Assembly: GCF_022538115.1 (NCBI RefSeq)
Contig: NZ_JAKZAL010000012.1
Coordinates: 112,804 to 176,803 of the forward strand
Reading direction: 5' to 3'
Length of the DNA stretch: 64,000 nucleotides
Source: Cognataquiflexum rubidum
GTDB taxonomy: Bacteria > Bacteroidota > Bacteroidia > Cytophagales > Cyclobacteriaceae
In this document: positions 8,868 to 15,977 of the stretch, piece after piece
Position numbering within the stretch: position 1 is the stretch's first letter
Layout: each line of letters opens with the position of its first letter
The notes under the pieces: model-generated
What the model saw: the letters and a program-made list of their open reading frames with translations, nothing else
Told to the model about the DNA's origin: nothing
Databases searched by the model: none
Program-made: the position numbers and the translations under genes

Positions 8868-10147
8868 AAAAAAGAATATTTTCAGGCCTGCTGCTCGCCA
8901 TATTTGGGTTTATTATTTCCTGCAAAAGCCCTGAAACCAACACCGACATCCCGGAAGAGGAGATCAAGCCACTGACACTTTCAGACGAAGAACTCCAAGA
9001 CAAAGTATTGGGAATGCTTGTGGGTTCGGCAATCGGAGATGCCATGGGCGCACCAACAGAAATGTGGTCACGGGAAATGATCAGCGCAGAATATGGTTTT
9101 GTACAGGACTTGGACTCCATGGTCAGGGAAGTATCACCTGAGGGAATTTGGAAAGCCAACCTACCCGCCGGCGGTACCACTGACGATACGAGATGGAAGA
9201 AACTCGCCTTCGAATATCTTGCAGGCGAAAACCCAAAGTCACTCGATCCAAAGCAGTTCGCCTCCCATATCCTGGCACAATTTGACGGGTATCTTGCTGA
9301 ATACAAAACCATCGAAAGCGAAACCGCCGAACCCTTTGAAGCAAATTCCCTTAAAGTGGGTTGGTTGCAGGAATGGGCAAAACCCGCTCGCCCCTATGTC
9401 AAAAATGACCTGAACGGCTATCAGATCGGACTCAGTACTTTCTATGGTGGGGAAATGGTCTGCGCAGGATTGCTTTATGCGCCTGCGATCGGGGCGTTTT
9501 TTCCTGAAAACCCCGAAAAAGCCTATGCTGAGGCCTTCAAATTAGCCTTGTTTGATATCGGCTATGCGAAAGACATCACGGCACTTTCCGCAGCGATGAC
9601 CTCCGCAGCCATGAAAAAAGATGCCAACCAAGCCGGAGTCCTCGACGTGCTGAGGTCAGTCGATCCGGAGCAATATTATGGGGCAAGGTTGGTAGGAAGA
9701 AGTTCCTACAGAATCCTGCAGACCGCCCTGCAGATCGTGCAGGAGGCCAAAGCCATCAACGAAGCCAAGGTCACCACCGAAGAGGAAAGGATCGCAAACG
9801 TCCAAAAATGGACTCCCGAGTACCTTCAGCCTGCCTTCGAAAAACTCGACCAACACCTGCAAGACATGCCTTTCCATGCCGGAGAAATCCACCTTCAGGT
9901 TCTGACAGCCATGATTTTTGCGGATTTTGATTTTGAGAAAACACTCATTTTCCTTGTCAACTATGGCAGGGACAACGACACCACAGCAGCTATCGCCGGA
10001 GCAATATTGGGAGCATATTATGGTTTCGACCGACTTCCCGAGCAGATGAAAAATCAAGTTCTCGAGGTCAATAAAAATGAATTGGACATCGACTTGGTGG
10101 AATTGTCGAAGAATATGACTGAGAATCTATTGAGGAGGTATGAGTGA
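8864..10147 (+). CDS. ADP-ribosylglycohydrolase-fold lipoprotein
   Basis: The 427-residue protein begins with a lipoprotein signal whose lipobox ends FIISC (Cys20). The binuclear-metal motifs of the ADP-ribosylglycohydrolase family are present: GSAIGDAMGAPTE (about 50-62), TTDDTRW (about 106-112) and GRDNDTTAAIAGAI near the C terminus. The fold hydrolyses N-glycosidic bonds to ribose. A lipid-anchored, probably periplasmic or outer-membrane location is unusual for protein de-ADP-ribosylation and points to a nucleoside or ribosyl small molecule. It is coupled by a 4-bp overlap to a methylthioribose-kinase-like gene, so the two may release and then phosphorylate a ribosyl compound (inference). 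Confidence 0.85.
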   Translation: MKKRIFSGLLLAIFGFIISCKSPETNTDIPEEEIKPLTLSDEELQDKVLGMLVGSAIGDAMGAPTEMWSREMISAEYGFVQDLDSMVREVSPEGIWKANLPAGGTTDDTRWKKLAFEYLAGENPKSLDPKQFASHILAQFDGYLAEYKTIESETAEPFEANSLKVGWLQEWAKPARPYVKNDLNGYQIGLSTFYGGEMVCAGLLYAPAIGAFFPENPEKAYAEAFKLALFDIGYAKDITALSAAMTSAAMKKDANQAGVLDVLRSVDPEQYYGARLVGRSSYRILQTALQIVQEAKAINEAKVTTEEERIANVQKWTPEYLQPAFEKLDQHLQDMPFHAGEIHLQVLTAMIFADFDFEKTLIFLVNYGRDNDTTAAIAGAILGAYYGFDRLPEQMKNQVLEVNKNELDIDLVELSKNMTENLLRRYE

Positions 10148-10200
10148 GTGAGTTAAGGGTTAGTTGGTTAATTGGTTAATGGTTAATTGGTTATTTGAAG
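10148..10200. repeat. ggttaattggttaatgg simple intergenic repeat
   Basis: The heptamer-like phrase ggttaatt/ggttaatg is iterated about four times directly after a stop codon. The same phrase recurs at 15705-15760. It has no coding capacity. Such tracts are frequent between genes in Cytophagales. Confidence 0.5.
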
Positions 10201-10230
10201 CCTTGTTTAAAGAAACATTTTAAATAAAAT

Positions 10231-10282
10231 ACACGTGTAAAAATATAGGTATTGACACGTGTAAATTTTATTTCTAAATTGG
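10231..10282 (+). promoter_or_regulatory. Promoter with two ACACGTGT operator palindromes for the toxin-antitoxin pair
   Basis: Two identical 8-bp palindromes ACACGTGT lie at 10231-10238 and 10255-10262, starts 24 bp apart. The second overlaps a TTG (10252-10254) placed about 20 bp before TAAATTGG (10275-10282), which resembles the Bacteroidota -33/-7 promoter layout. Repressor binding by the antitoxin or the complex would occlude the promoter; autoregulation is the norm for such modules. Confidence 0.55.
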
Positions 10283-10299
10283 TATTTAAATTCAAAGCT

Positions 10300-10548
10300 A
10301 TGAATTCGAAACTGACGCTAACGATTGAGAAATCAGTCATTGAAAACGCCAAAAAATACGCCCGAAAGAGGGAAAGGAGTCTCTCGGATTTGATTGAAAA
10401 CTACCTGAAAGCCTTGACTAATGAAGAACCTTTACCTGAAAATGAATTGACTCCGATTGTCAAATCTTTGAAAGGCTCATTTAAAATGCCGGAAAATTTC
10501 GATTATAAGAAAGAATTAACAGACCGCCTATCTGAAAAATATTTATAA
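10300..10548 (+). CDS. DUF6364-type antitoxin (ribbon-helix-helix-like)
   Basis: The 82-residue protein starts at ATG 10300; a longer in-frame version from 10252 would begin inside the operator, so the short start is preferred. The N terminus LTLTIEKSVIENAKKYARKR and the SLSDLIENYL motif that follows it match the DUF6364 antitoxin pattern (ribbon-helix-helix DNA-binding half). The C-terminal half should neutralise the toxin. Its stop overlaps the toxin start by one base (TAATG), the typical coupling of type II toxin-antitoxin operons. Confidence 0.8.
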   Translation: MNSKLTLTIEKSVIENAKKYARKRERSLSDLIENYLKALTNEEPLPENELTPIVKSLKGSFKMPENFDYKKELTDRLSEKYL

Positions 10549-10964
10549 TGGAAACTGTTTTAATAGATACAGATGTTATCCTCGATTTCTTTTTTGACAG
10601 AAAACCATTTTCAGAAGAAGCATCAAGACTTTTGAGTTTATGTGAAAAAGGAGAAGTCAAAGGTTTTGTTACTTCTATCATGTTGAGCAATGTCTATTAT
10701 TTACTGCGGAAAACAGCAAACCATGAAAAGGTGATTGAAAATCTAAAAATGCTGATGAACATCATCGATGTCACCACAACAAACAAAAATACTGTCATTG
10801 AGGCACTTAACTCTGAATTCAAAGATTTTGAGGATGCGCTTCAGAATTTCTCAGCCAAAAATGAAAAAGAAATCAAAGTCATCATTACCAGAAATATTAA
10901 AGATTATAAATCAAGCACTTTATCCATAATGACCCCGGAATCTTATCTGAAATCAGCCAATTAG
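10548..10964 (+). CDS. PIN-domain toxin (VapC-like ribonuclease)
   Basis: The 138-residue PIN protein has the first catalytic acid in VLIDTDVILDFF (Asp7/Asp9), an acidic residue near 23-24 (FSEEASRLL), and the later acidic cluster DFEDALQ. The C-terminal motif TRNIKDY is where VapC types carry the final Asp. Such toxins cleave RNA and are held inactive by the partner antitoxin encoded directly upstream. The active-site set looks complete, so the module is probably functional. Confidence 0.85.
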   Translation: METVLIDTDVILDFFFDRKPFSEEASRLLSLCEKGEVKGFVTSIMLSNVYYLLRKTANHEKVIENLKMLMNIIDVTTTNKNTVIEALNSEFKDFEDALQNFSAKNEKEIKVIITRNIKDYKSSTLSIMTPESYLKSAN

Positions 10965-11020
10965 AAAGGTCATTTTGAAATCATAAGTCTCTTGGAGCTC
11001 TAATGTTTCTCGAAAAAAAA

Positions 11021-11971
11021 ATGAAAAGAAAAACGACAACCAAATGGCTTCTCTGCTTACTGACCTGCCTTTTCTTTGAAGCGCTTTCTGCATATAGTCA
11101 AACGAATGTGGCAATAACGATAGATGATGTACCAAACACCCGGCAATTTAAAACGGATGATTTTCAATCTCATTTACTAGATAAACTGGATTCATTAAAT
11201 ATTCCGGTTGCAATTTTTATCAATGAAGGATTGCTCTATAAAACTGATTCAATTGCCAGAAATTTTAAACTCTTGGTTGATTGGGCAAAAAAGGATTTTG
11301 TTACTCTTGGTAACCACACGTTTAGCCATGCCAGGTATTCAGATGTGGGGTTTGGACCATTCAAGGCAGATGTTAAAAAAGGTGAATTCATCAGCCGGGA
11401 GCTCTCAGGCAAATACAATAAACCACTTCAATATTTTCGGTTCCCATTCAATGATTTAGGGAAAGATTCCGTCCAACAAATTTTGATTCACAGCTTTCTC
11501 AAGGAAAAAAAGTACATCAGCACTCCTTTCACAGTGGAAAGTTCTGATTGGATGTTCAATTATATCTATGAGTATTATCTTTCACATTCTGAACCAGAAA
11601 AGGCAAAGGAAATCGGTGAGTTATATGTTTCCAAAACCATAGATTATTTCCATTTTTTTGATTCCCTTTCTATAGAAAAATATGGAAGAAAAGTGAACCA
11701 AATCTTTCTTTGTCATGATAATGCTTTGAACTCCAAATACCTTGGTGAAATCGTCCGGAAGTTAAAAGAGGAAAACTACAACTTCATTAGTCTGGAAACC
11801 GCTCTACAAGACACTGTTTACCTCCAAGAAAATCAGTATTATCAAAAATGGGGAGTTTCTTGGTTCTACAGGTGGATGCCTGTGCAGCAGGAAAGAACCC
11901 GTTGGATGAGGTTAGAACCAGATTTGAGTCTGATTGAATCATTATACCGAGAATTAACGGATAAAGAATAA
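11021..11971 (+). CDS. Secreted polysaccharide deacetylase (NodB fold)
   Basis: The start at ATG 11021 is chosen because it puts a basic n-region and a hydrophobic stretch (WLLCLLTCLFFEALSA) at the N terminus; an ATG at 11003 adds only six residues. The 316-residue protein keeps the NodB motifs: TIDDVP with the catalytic and metal Asp pair, GNHTFSHAR with the HxxxH metal site, a FRFPF motif 3, and FLCHDN where many members have LxH. It removes acetyl groups from a polysaccharide or peptidoglycan-like substrate. It sits alone between two toxin-antitoxin modules. Confidence 0.85.
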   Translation: MKRKTTTKWLLCLLTCLFFEALSAYSQTNVAITIDDVPNTRQFKTDDFQSHLLDKLDSLNIPVAIFINEGLLYKTDSIARNFKLLVDWAKKDFVTLGNHTFSHARYSDVGFGPFKADVKKGEFISRELSGKYNKPLQYFRFPFNDLGKDSVQQILIHSFLKEKKYISTPFTVESSDWMFNYIYEYYLSHSEPEKAKEIGELYVSKTIDYFHFFDSLSIEKYGRKVNQIFLCHDNALNSKYLGEIVRKLKEENYNFISLETALQDTVYLQENQYYQKWGVSWFYRWMPVQQERTRWMRLEPDLSLIESLYRELTDKE

Positions 11972-12086
11972 AGAAATGGAAAAGCCCTTCTTTCTCCCAA
12001 TTGAAGAATCCTTGTTCAAACCAAATCCCATAAAAATCAATAAACCAAACAGAATTCATCTTGCTGGCGAAATAGCAGGTTTTGAT

Positions 12087-12120
12087 AAAAAAAAAGCCCT
12101 GAAGAATTAACTACAGGGCT
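12087..12120 (-). terminator. Terminator copy belonging to the truncated gene remnant
   Basis: A hairpin (AGCCCTG 12095-12101, CAGGGCT 12114-12120) has an A run on its left, a T run when read on the minus strand. It is a near-identical copy of the terminator at 14154-14186, with one mismatch in the loop region. Confidence 0.7.
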
Positions 12121-12143
12121 TTGGTCTTCAATAGTGGTTAAGT

Positions 12144-12262
12144 TTACAAGAAAAGGGTTTTTGTTCTTCCGGTCGCGTCAGTGACTTTCAATGACACTTC
12201 ATTGGCATTCAGATTTTTTAAGTGATAGACTTTTGTAAAAGCTTCGGCTTGGTCGATTTTTC
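12144..12262 (-). pseudogene. Truncated 3' remnant of a paralogue of the secreted protein gene at 14210
   Basis: Read on the minus strand, the last 38 codons give IDQAEAFTKVYHLKNLN then ANEVSLKVTDATGRTKTLFL and a stop. These match the C terminus of the protein at 14210-14797 with three residue changes (NANE versus NNKD). Homology continues through the stop into the terminator, covering about 174 bp (12088-12261 with 14154-14327) with about a dozen mismatches and no gaps by eye. Upstream of about 12262 the match ends abruptly and no start or signal peptide exists. Confidence 0.85.
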
Positions 12263-12376
12263 TGAATTTGGTTGACTCCCCACGCGATTTGGTTTATTAG
12301 ACTCATGCTTTTCTAATTTCAAATTAATTTTTATTGCATGAAAAATAATTCACTATATATATAAATAAGATTTAAT

Positions 12377-12392
12377 GAATGAATATTCATTC
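12377..12392. promoter_or_regulatory. 16-bp perfect palindrome, candidate HipB operator
   Basis: The sequence GAATGAATATTCATTC is a perfect inverted repeat in AT-rich DNA 73 bp before the hipB start. HipB-type repressors bind palindromes upstream of their own operon, so this is the natural operator candidate. No second copy was seen. Confidence 0.55.
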
Positions 12393-12465
12393 GTATAATA
12401 TTTAATTAAAAAAAATGTTTAAATTTGTATTGTATACCATTCATAAAATACTATATTACTATATA

Positions 12466-12822
12466 ATGACTGACAAATCATCCAAAAATTGGTTTTCTAT
12501 GAGCGATCAAGCTTTAACAGAGCAAATCGGTACTTTTGTGAGGCATCACCGTGTGAAACAAAATAAAACACAGGATACTTTGGCCTTGGAATCCGGCATC
12601 AGCCGCTCGACTTTGAGTCTTTTGGAGCGGGGAGAAACGGTCACGGTCGCCACCCTAATCCAGGTATTGCGGATGCTTTACAGGTTGGACATCATGGATT
12701 CATTTGAAATAAAAGAGACAATAAGTCCGTTGGACCTGGTTAAAAAACAAAAAGTCAATCGGCAGCGGGTTAGGCTGAAATCCAAGGGAACTGAAAAAAA
12801 AGAGGAACAAATCGATTGGTAA
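12466..12822 (+). CDS. hipB: HipB-like XRE-family antitoxin/repressor
   Basis: The start ATG 12466 is preferred over an in-frame ATG at 12415, which would add a hydrophobic, Tyr-rich leader. The 118-residue product carries a helix-turn-helix (IGTFVRHHRVKQNKTQDTLA through SGISRSTLSLLERGE) followed by VTVATLIQVLRML, the layout of HipB, and a basic C-terminal tail. It should bind the upstream palindrome and hold HipA inactive. It ends three bases before hipA. Confidence 0.85.
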   Translation: MTDKSSKNWFSMSDQALTEQIGTFVRHHRVKQNKTQDTLALESGISRSTLSLLERGETVTVATLIQVLRMLYRLDIMDSFEIKETISPLDLVKKQKVNRQRVRLKSKGTEKKEEQIDW

Positions 12823-12825
12823 GAC

Positions 12826-14133
12826 ATGGAGGTAGCTAGTGTTTCTATTTGGGGGAAATCTGTTGGAGCTGTCGCTTGGGATGGAAAAGCCGGTTATGCA
12901 ATATTTGAATTTGAGCCTAAATTCAGGCAACTTAGTTGGGATTTGTCTCCATTAAAAATGCCCGTTGGAATAATCCAAAGTAAATTTTCATTTCCTGACC
13001 TCCGTGGAGGAAAAAATCCAGAATATGACACATTCAAGGGATTACCGGGACTATTGGCAGATGCGTTGCCCGACAGATATGGTAACCAACTAATCAACTT
13101 ATGGCTAGCTCAGCAAGGCCGTCCTACGGATAGCATGAATCCTGTAGAAATGCTCTGTTTCATAGGAACCCGGGGCATGGGCGCATTAGAATTTGAACCT
13201 GTAGTACTCAAAGAGACCAAACGTGTTTTCTCTATTGAAATCGACAGCCTAGTTGACACAGCCAAAAATATACTGAATCAGAAGGAGATATTTTTCACCG
13301 ATCTCCAAAAAGATGAAGAGCAGGCACTTACAGAGATTCTCAAAATAGGCACTTCCGCCGGTGGTGCCAGACCAAAGGCGTTAATAGCTTGGAATGAAAA
13401 TACAGGAGAGGTTAAATCAGGCCAAACGACAGCACCAAAAGGATTTGGTCATTGGCTGATCAAGCTTGATGGTGTCAGTGATTTTCAGCTTGGTTCAAGT
13501 CATGGATTTGGGCGGGTGGAAATGGCTTATCACCGTATGGCAAAAGCCTGCGGGATCGTAATGATGCCTTGTAGGCTTTTGGAAGAAAATGGGAGGGCAC
13601 ATTTTATGACCAAGCGATTTGACCGGGAGGACGGGGGGGTGAAGCACCATGTACAAACTTTTTGTGCACTGAAGCATTTTGATTATAATCAGGTAGGCAG
13701 CTTCAGTTACGAACAACTATTCCAATGTATGAGGGAGCTTAAGTTGAGTTATGCAGATGCAGAACAGATGTTTAGGAGGATGGTATTCAATGTTATAGCT
13801 CGGAATTGTTATGACCATATCAAAAATTTTTCGTTTTTGTTGCGACAGGGAGGAAAATGGGAATTGGCTCCTGCATATGATCTTTGCCATGCATTCCGGC
13901 CGGGAAGCGATTGGGTAAGCCAACATGCCCTGAGCATCAATGGCAAGCGAAAAAACATCAAAAGAGAGGATCTGATGACTATAGGAAATTCCATCCACTG
14001 CAAAAATGCTTCAGTCATCATTGATGAAATAAATGATATCGTCCAAGATTGGAAAATATTTGCAGATGAAGTTCAAGTCTATCTTAAACTCCGCGATGAA
14101 ATAGGCGGAACCCTTATAAATATTAATAGGTAA
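12826..14133 (+). CDS. hipA: HipA-type serine/threonine kinase toxin
   Basis: The 435-residue, full-length HipA has the N-terminal subdomain (1-110, with GLPGLLADALPDRYGN) and the kinase domain. The Gly-rich loop is TSAGGARPKA (176-185). The catalytic Asp330 is in ARNCYDHIKN, and the metal Asp352 in ELAPAYDL, corresponding to the E. coli HipA Asp309 and Asp332 motifs. E. coli HipA phosphorylates glutamyl-tRNA synthetase and causes growth arrest; the target here is not known. The gene is intact and operonic with hipB. The module is bounded by duplicated sequence (12088-12261 and 14154-14327), suggesting insertion. Confidence 0.92.
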   Translation: MEVASVSIWGKSVGAVAWDGKAGYAIFEFEPKFRQLSWDLSPLKMPVGIIQSKFSFPDLRGGKNPEYDTFKGLPGLLADALPDRYGNQLINLWLAQQGRPTDSMNPVEMLCFIGTRGMGALEFEPVVLKETKRVFSIEIDSLVDTAKNILNQKEIFFTDLQKDEEQALTEILKIGTSAGGARPKALIAWNENTGEVKSGQTTAPKGFGHWLIKLDGVSDFQLGSSHGFGRVEMAYHRMAKACGIVMMPCRLLEENGRAHFMTKRFDREDGGVKHHVQTFCALKHFDYNQVGSFSYEQLFQCMRELKLSYADAEQMFRRMVFNVIARNCYDHIKNFSFLLRQGGKWELAPAYDLCHAFRPGSDWVSQHALSINGKRKNIKREDLMTIGNSIHCKNASVIIDEINDIVQDWKIFADEVQVYLKLRDEIGGTLININR

Positions 14134-14153
14134 TTCTAAAATAGAATTATAAC

Positions 14154-14186
14154 GAAAAAAAGCCCTGAAGAATTAACTCCAGGGCT
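14154..14186 (-). terminator. Terminator of the secreted protein gene
   Basis: Stem AGCCCTG (14161-14167) pairs with CAGGGCT (14180-14186), with an A run on the left that becomes the T tract on the minus strand. It may also end hipA transcripts arriving from the left. Duplicated at 12087-12120. Confidence 0.8.
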
Positions 14187-14209
14187 TTGGTCTTCAATAG
14201 TGGTTAAGT

Positions 14210-14797
14210 TTACAAGAAAAGGGTTTTTGTTCTTCCGGTTGCATCAGTGACCTTCAGTGACACATCTTTGTTATTCAGGTTTTTTAAGTGATAGACTTTG
14301 GTAAATGCTTCGGCTTGGTCGATTTTTTCAGAAAAAATGGACCTTCCGTTTTGGTCTAAAATTTCAACTTTTGTTCCGGGCTCCTCCAATCCGATCACTG
14401 CCAATCTGAAGGAGTTTTCGTCAATGCTTTTGCCGTAGGCCATCAAAGGAAGCGGTGCAGGTGCCTCTTTGGTTTCTACTGTGTAAATCATCTTCTCAGC
14501 ACTTGGTTCTTTGATATTGCTTTCGATGGAGATTTGGTATTCTCCGGCAGGAAGCTGTGAAAGGTCATAAGGAACCTGCATGTCTTCCTTTACTTTCACA
14601 TATTGCTGGTGAAGTTTCTTGCCATCACTGTCAAGGACGGCGAGTTTGACTTTGCCCAATCCTTCTTTTAAGGAGATGGCCACTTTCTTGTCTTTGGAAC
14701 GTACGGAAGACATTTCTTCGATTCCGTCATTTGATGCGTTTGCAATGCTGGCTACACCTAGTGTGGCGGCTAATGCGAGTGTGAGTAATTTTTTCAT
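14210..14797 (-). CDS. Small secreted beta-sandwich protein of unknown function
   Basis: The 195-residue protein has a signal peptide (1-21, ending IANA|S). The rest is beta-rich with two repeats of a similar plan: VKLAVLDSDGKKLHQQYVKV and later VEILDQNGRSIFSEKI. The end, VSLKVTDATGRTKTLFL, resembles T9SS-tail-like or DUF3244-like folds but lacks a clear type A tail motif. No enzyme residues are visible. A truncated paralogue of its 3' end lies at 12144-12262 across hipBA. Confidence 0.7.
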   Translation of the reverse strand: MKKLLTLALAATLGVASIANASNDGIEEMSSVRSKDKKVAISLKEGLGKVKLAVLDSDGKKLHQQYVKVKEDMQVPYDLSQLPAGEYQISIESNIKEPSAEKMIYTVETKEAPAPLPLMAYGKSIDENSFRLAVIGLEEPGTKVEILDQNGRSIFSEKIDQAEAFTKVYHLKNLNNKDVSLKVTDATGRTKTLFL

Positions 14798-15188
14798 TTT
14801 GTGTGGTTGTTTATAAGTTGGTATGATCCCTTATCCATCTTCTGTTCCAATTTTATTTTGGTAGTGACCGTGCCAGTTTTCAGGTAAAATAATTTTAACC
14901 CAAACGTTAAAAATTTAACATTCAATCGGTTGCGAATAAGGGATTGAAATTAAAAAACTGTATTATCCTGATACAATTGACCAAGAAAGTGTCCTGTTTC
15001 GAAACAGATTTCGGTAAAAAACTAAGTTTACCACTTTGCCAAAGGTTGCATGAGGCTGGAAATATTAACCTAATTTAATTTTGAAAAATTTTTAGAAAAT
15101 CCTTTTGGCAAAAATCAAATAAAAAAACCTGTACGCTTTTGTACAGGTTCCGTTCTACATCGGTCAAGAAAAGCGTACAGATAGGCTT
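14798..15188. other. Gene-free 391-bp stretch
   Basis: AT-rich sequence upstream of the secreted protein gene, presumably holding its promoter. A terminator at 15120-15149 serves the thioesterase. No small ORF, RNA or repeat is convincing. Confidence 0.6.
15120..15149 (-). terminator. Terminator after the thioesterase gene
   Basis: A perfect 9-bp stem AACCTGTAC (15126-15134) and GTACAGGTT (15141-15149) has a 6-nt loop. The adjoining A run becomes a T tract on the minus strand. Confidence 0.85.
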
Positions 15189-15695
15189 TTACAATTCTGA
15201 TTTGATGATTTTGACCCTTTCGGAAATGGTCATGTTACTGATATCGAGGTTTTCGGAAGTGGCTTTGAGAAATTCCAAAACTGCTCCCTCGTGGTCGGTC
15301 GATGCGCCTTCTTTGACAGTTACATAGCGCATTGTGGTCCAAAGGACAGTTTTGAGCTCCTTTTGTGCATCATCGGTCATGTAGTATTCGACGACTATGG
15401 TGTTGTGGTTGTACCAAAGCAGACGGCTCATAATACGGACCCACTCCCCCACTTTGGCCGGACGGACATAAGAAATGTTGTGGTTATAGACTACCCAAGC
15501 TGATTTATACTTTCGGATAAAATCGATCACTTCGACACCATAAAGCTTCGGAACCTGATCTTCCCGTGCATTGAAAAAGTAGTCAAAGTATTTGGCATTG
15601 TTGAGGTGCTGCAGCGGGTCGCAATCCTGAAACCTGATGACGACGCGGCTTTCCGTTTCCTTTGGATAGTGCTTTTCTGGATTGTATTCAAACAT
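15189..15695 (-). CDS. Hotdog-fold acyl-CoA thioesterase (4HBT/YbgC type)
   Basis: The 168-residue single hotdog domain has the signature RFQDCDPLQHLNNAKY. Asp26 is in the place of the YbgC/4-hydroxybenzoyl-CoA thioesterase catalytic Asp, and His30 and Asn follow in the usual spacing. It hydrolyses an acyl-CoA thioester; the acyl group is unknown. It is monocistronic, with its own terminator. Confidence 0.85.
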   Translation of the reverse strand: MFEYNPEKHYPKETESRVVIRFQDCDPLQHLNNAKYFDYFFNAREDQVPKLYGVEVIDFIRKYKSAWVVYNHNISYVRPAKVGEWVRIMSRLLWYNHNTIVVEYYMTDDAQKELKTVLWTTMRYVTVKEGASTDHEGAVLEFLKATSENLDISNMTISERVKIIKSEL

Positions 15696-15977
15696 GGGGA
15701 TATTGGTTAATGGTTATTTGGTTTTAGGTCCCTGAGCTTGTCGAAGGGTTGGTTAATTGTCATTCGAGACCTGAATTAAAATCCATTAAACCACGACCTC
15801 TTAGCCAATATCAGTGAATATCCATCCCGATAACTATCGGGATCAATAAATATCAACTAACAATGAACCTCTAAAATTTCAACGAATCCTAAATATCTAT
15901 TAATATCCAATATCAATGAATATCAATCAAAGATAAACCTCTAAATTTCAAAGAATCCTCGAAATCAAAAAATAAAC
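15696..15977. repeat. Cluster of intergenic repeats
   Basis: In 282 bp there are the ggttaatgg phrase (15705-15760, shared with 10150), ccctgagcttgtcgaaggg (about 15731-15749), and a 9-bp-arm inverted repeat atcccgata/tatcgggat (about 15824-15843). Two diverged copies of a tract containing aacctctaaa..ttca.cgaatcct also occur (about 15860-15890 and 15935-15960). The second and third are widely seen intergenic palindromes in Bacteroidota. No coding potential. Confidence 0.55.

Larger units (their letters stand above)
11972..12465. other. Gene-free stretch holding a truncated gene copy and the hipBA control region
   Basis: About 115 bp after the deacetylase show nothing recognisable. Then come a terminator and the C-terminal remnant described separately, about 50 bp of unique sequence, and a very AT-rich segment (12300-12420) with a 16-bp perfect palindrome ahead of hipB. 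Confidence 0.7.
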
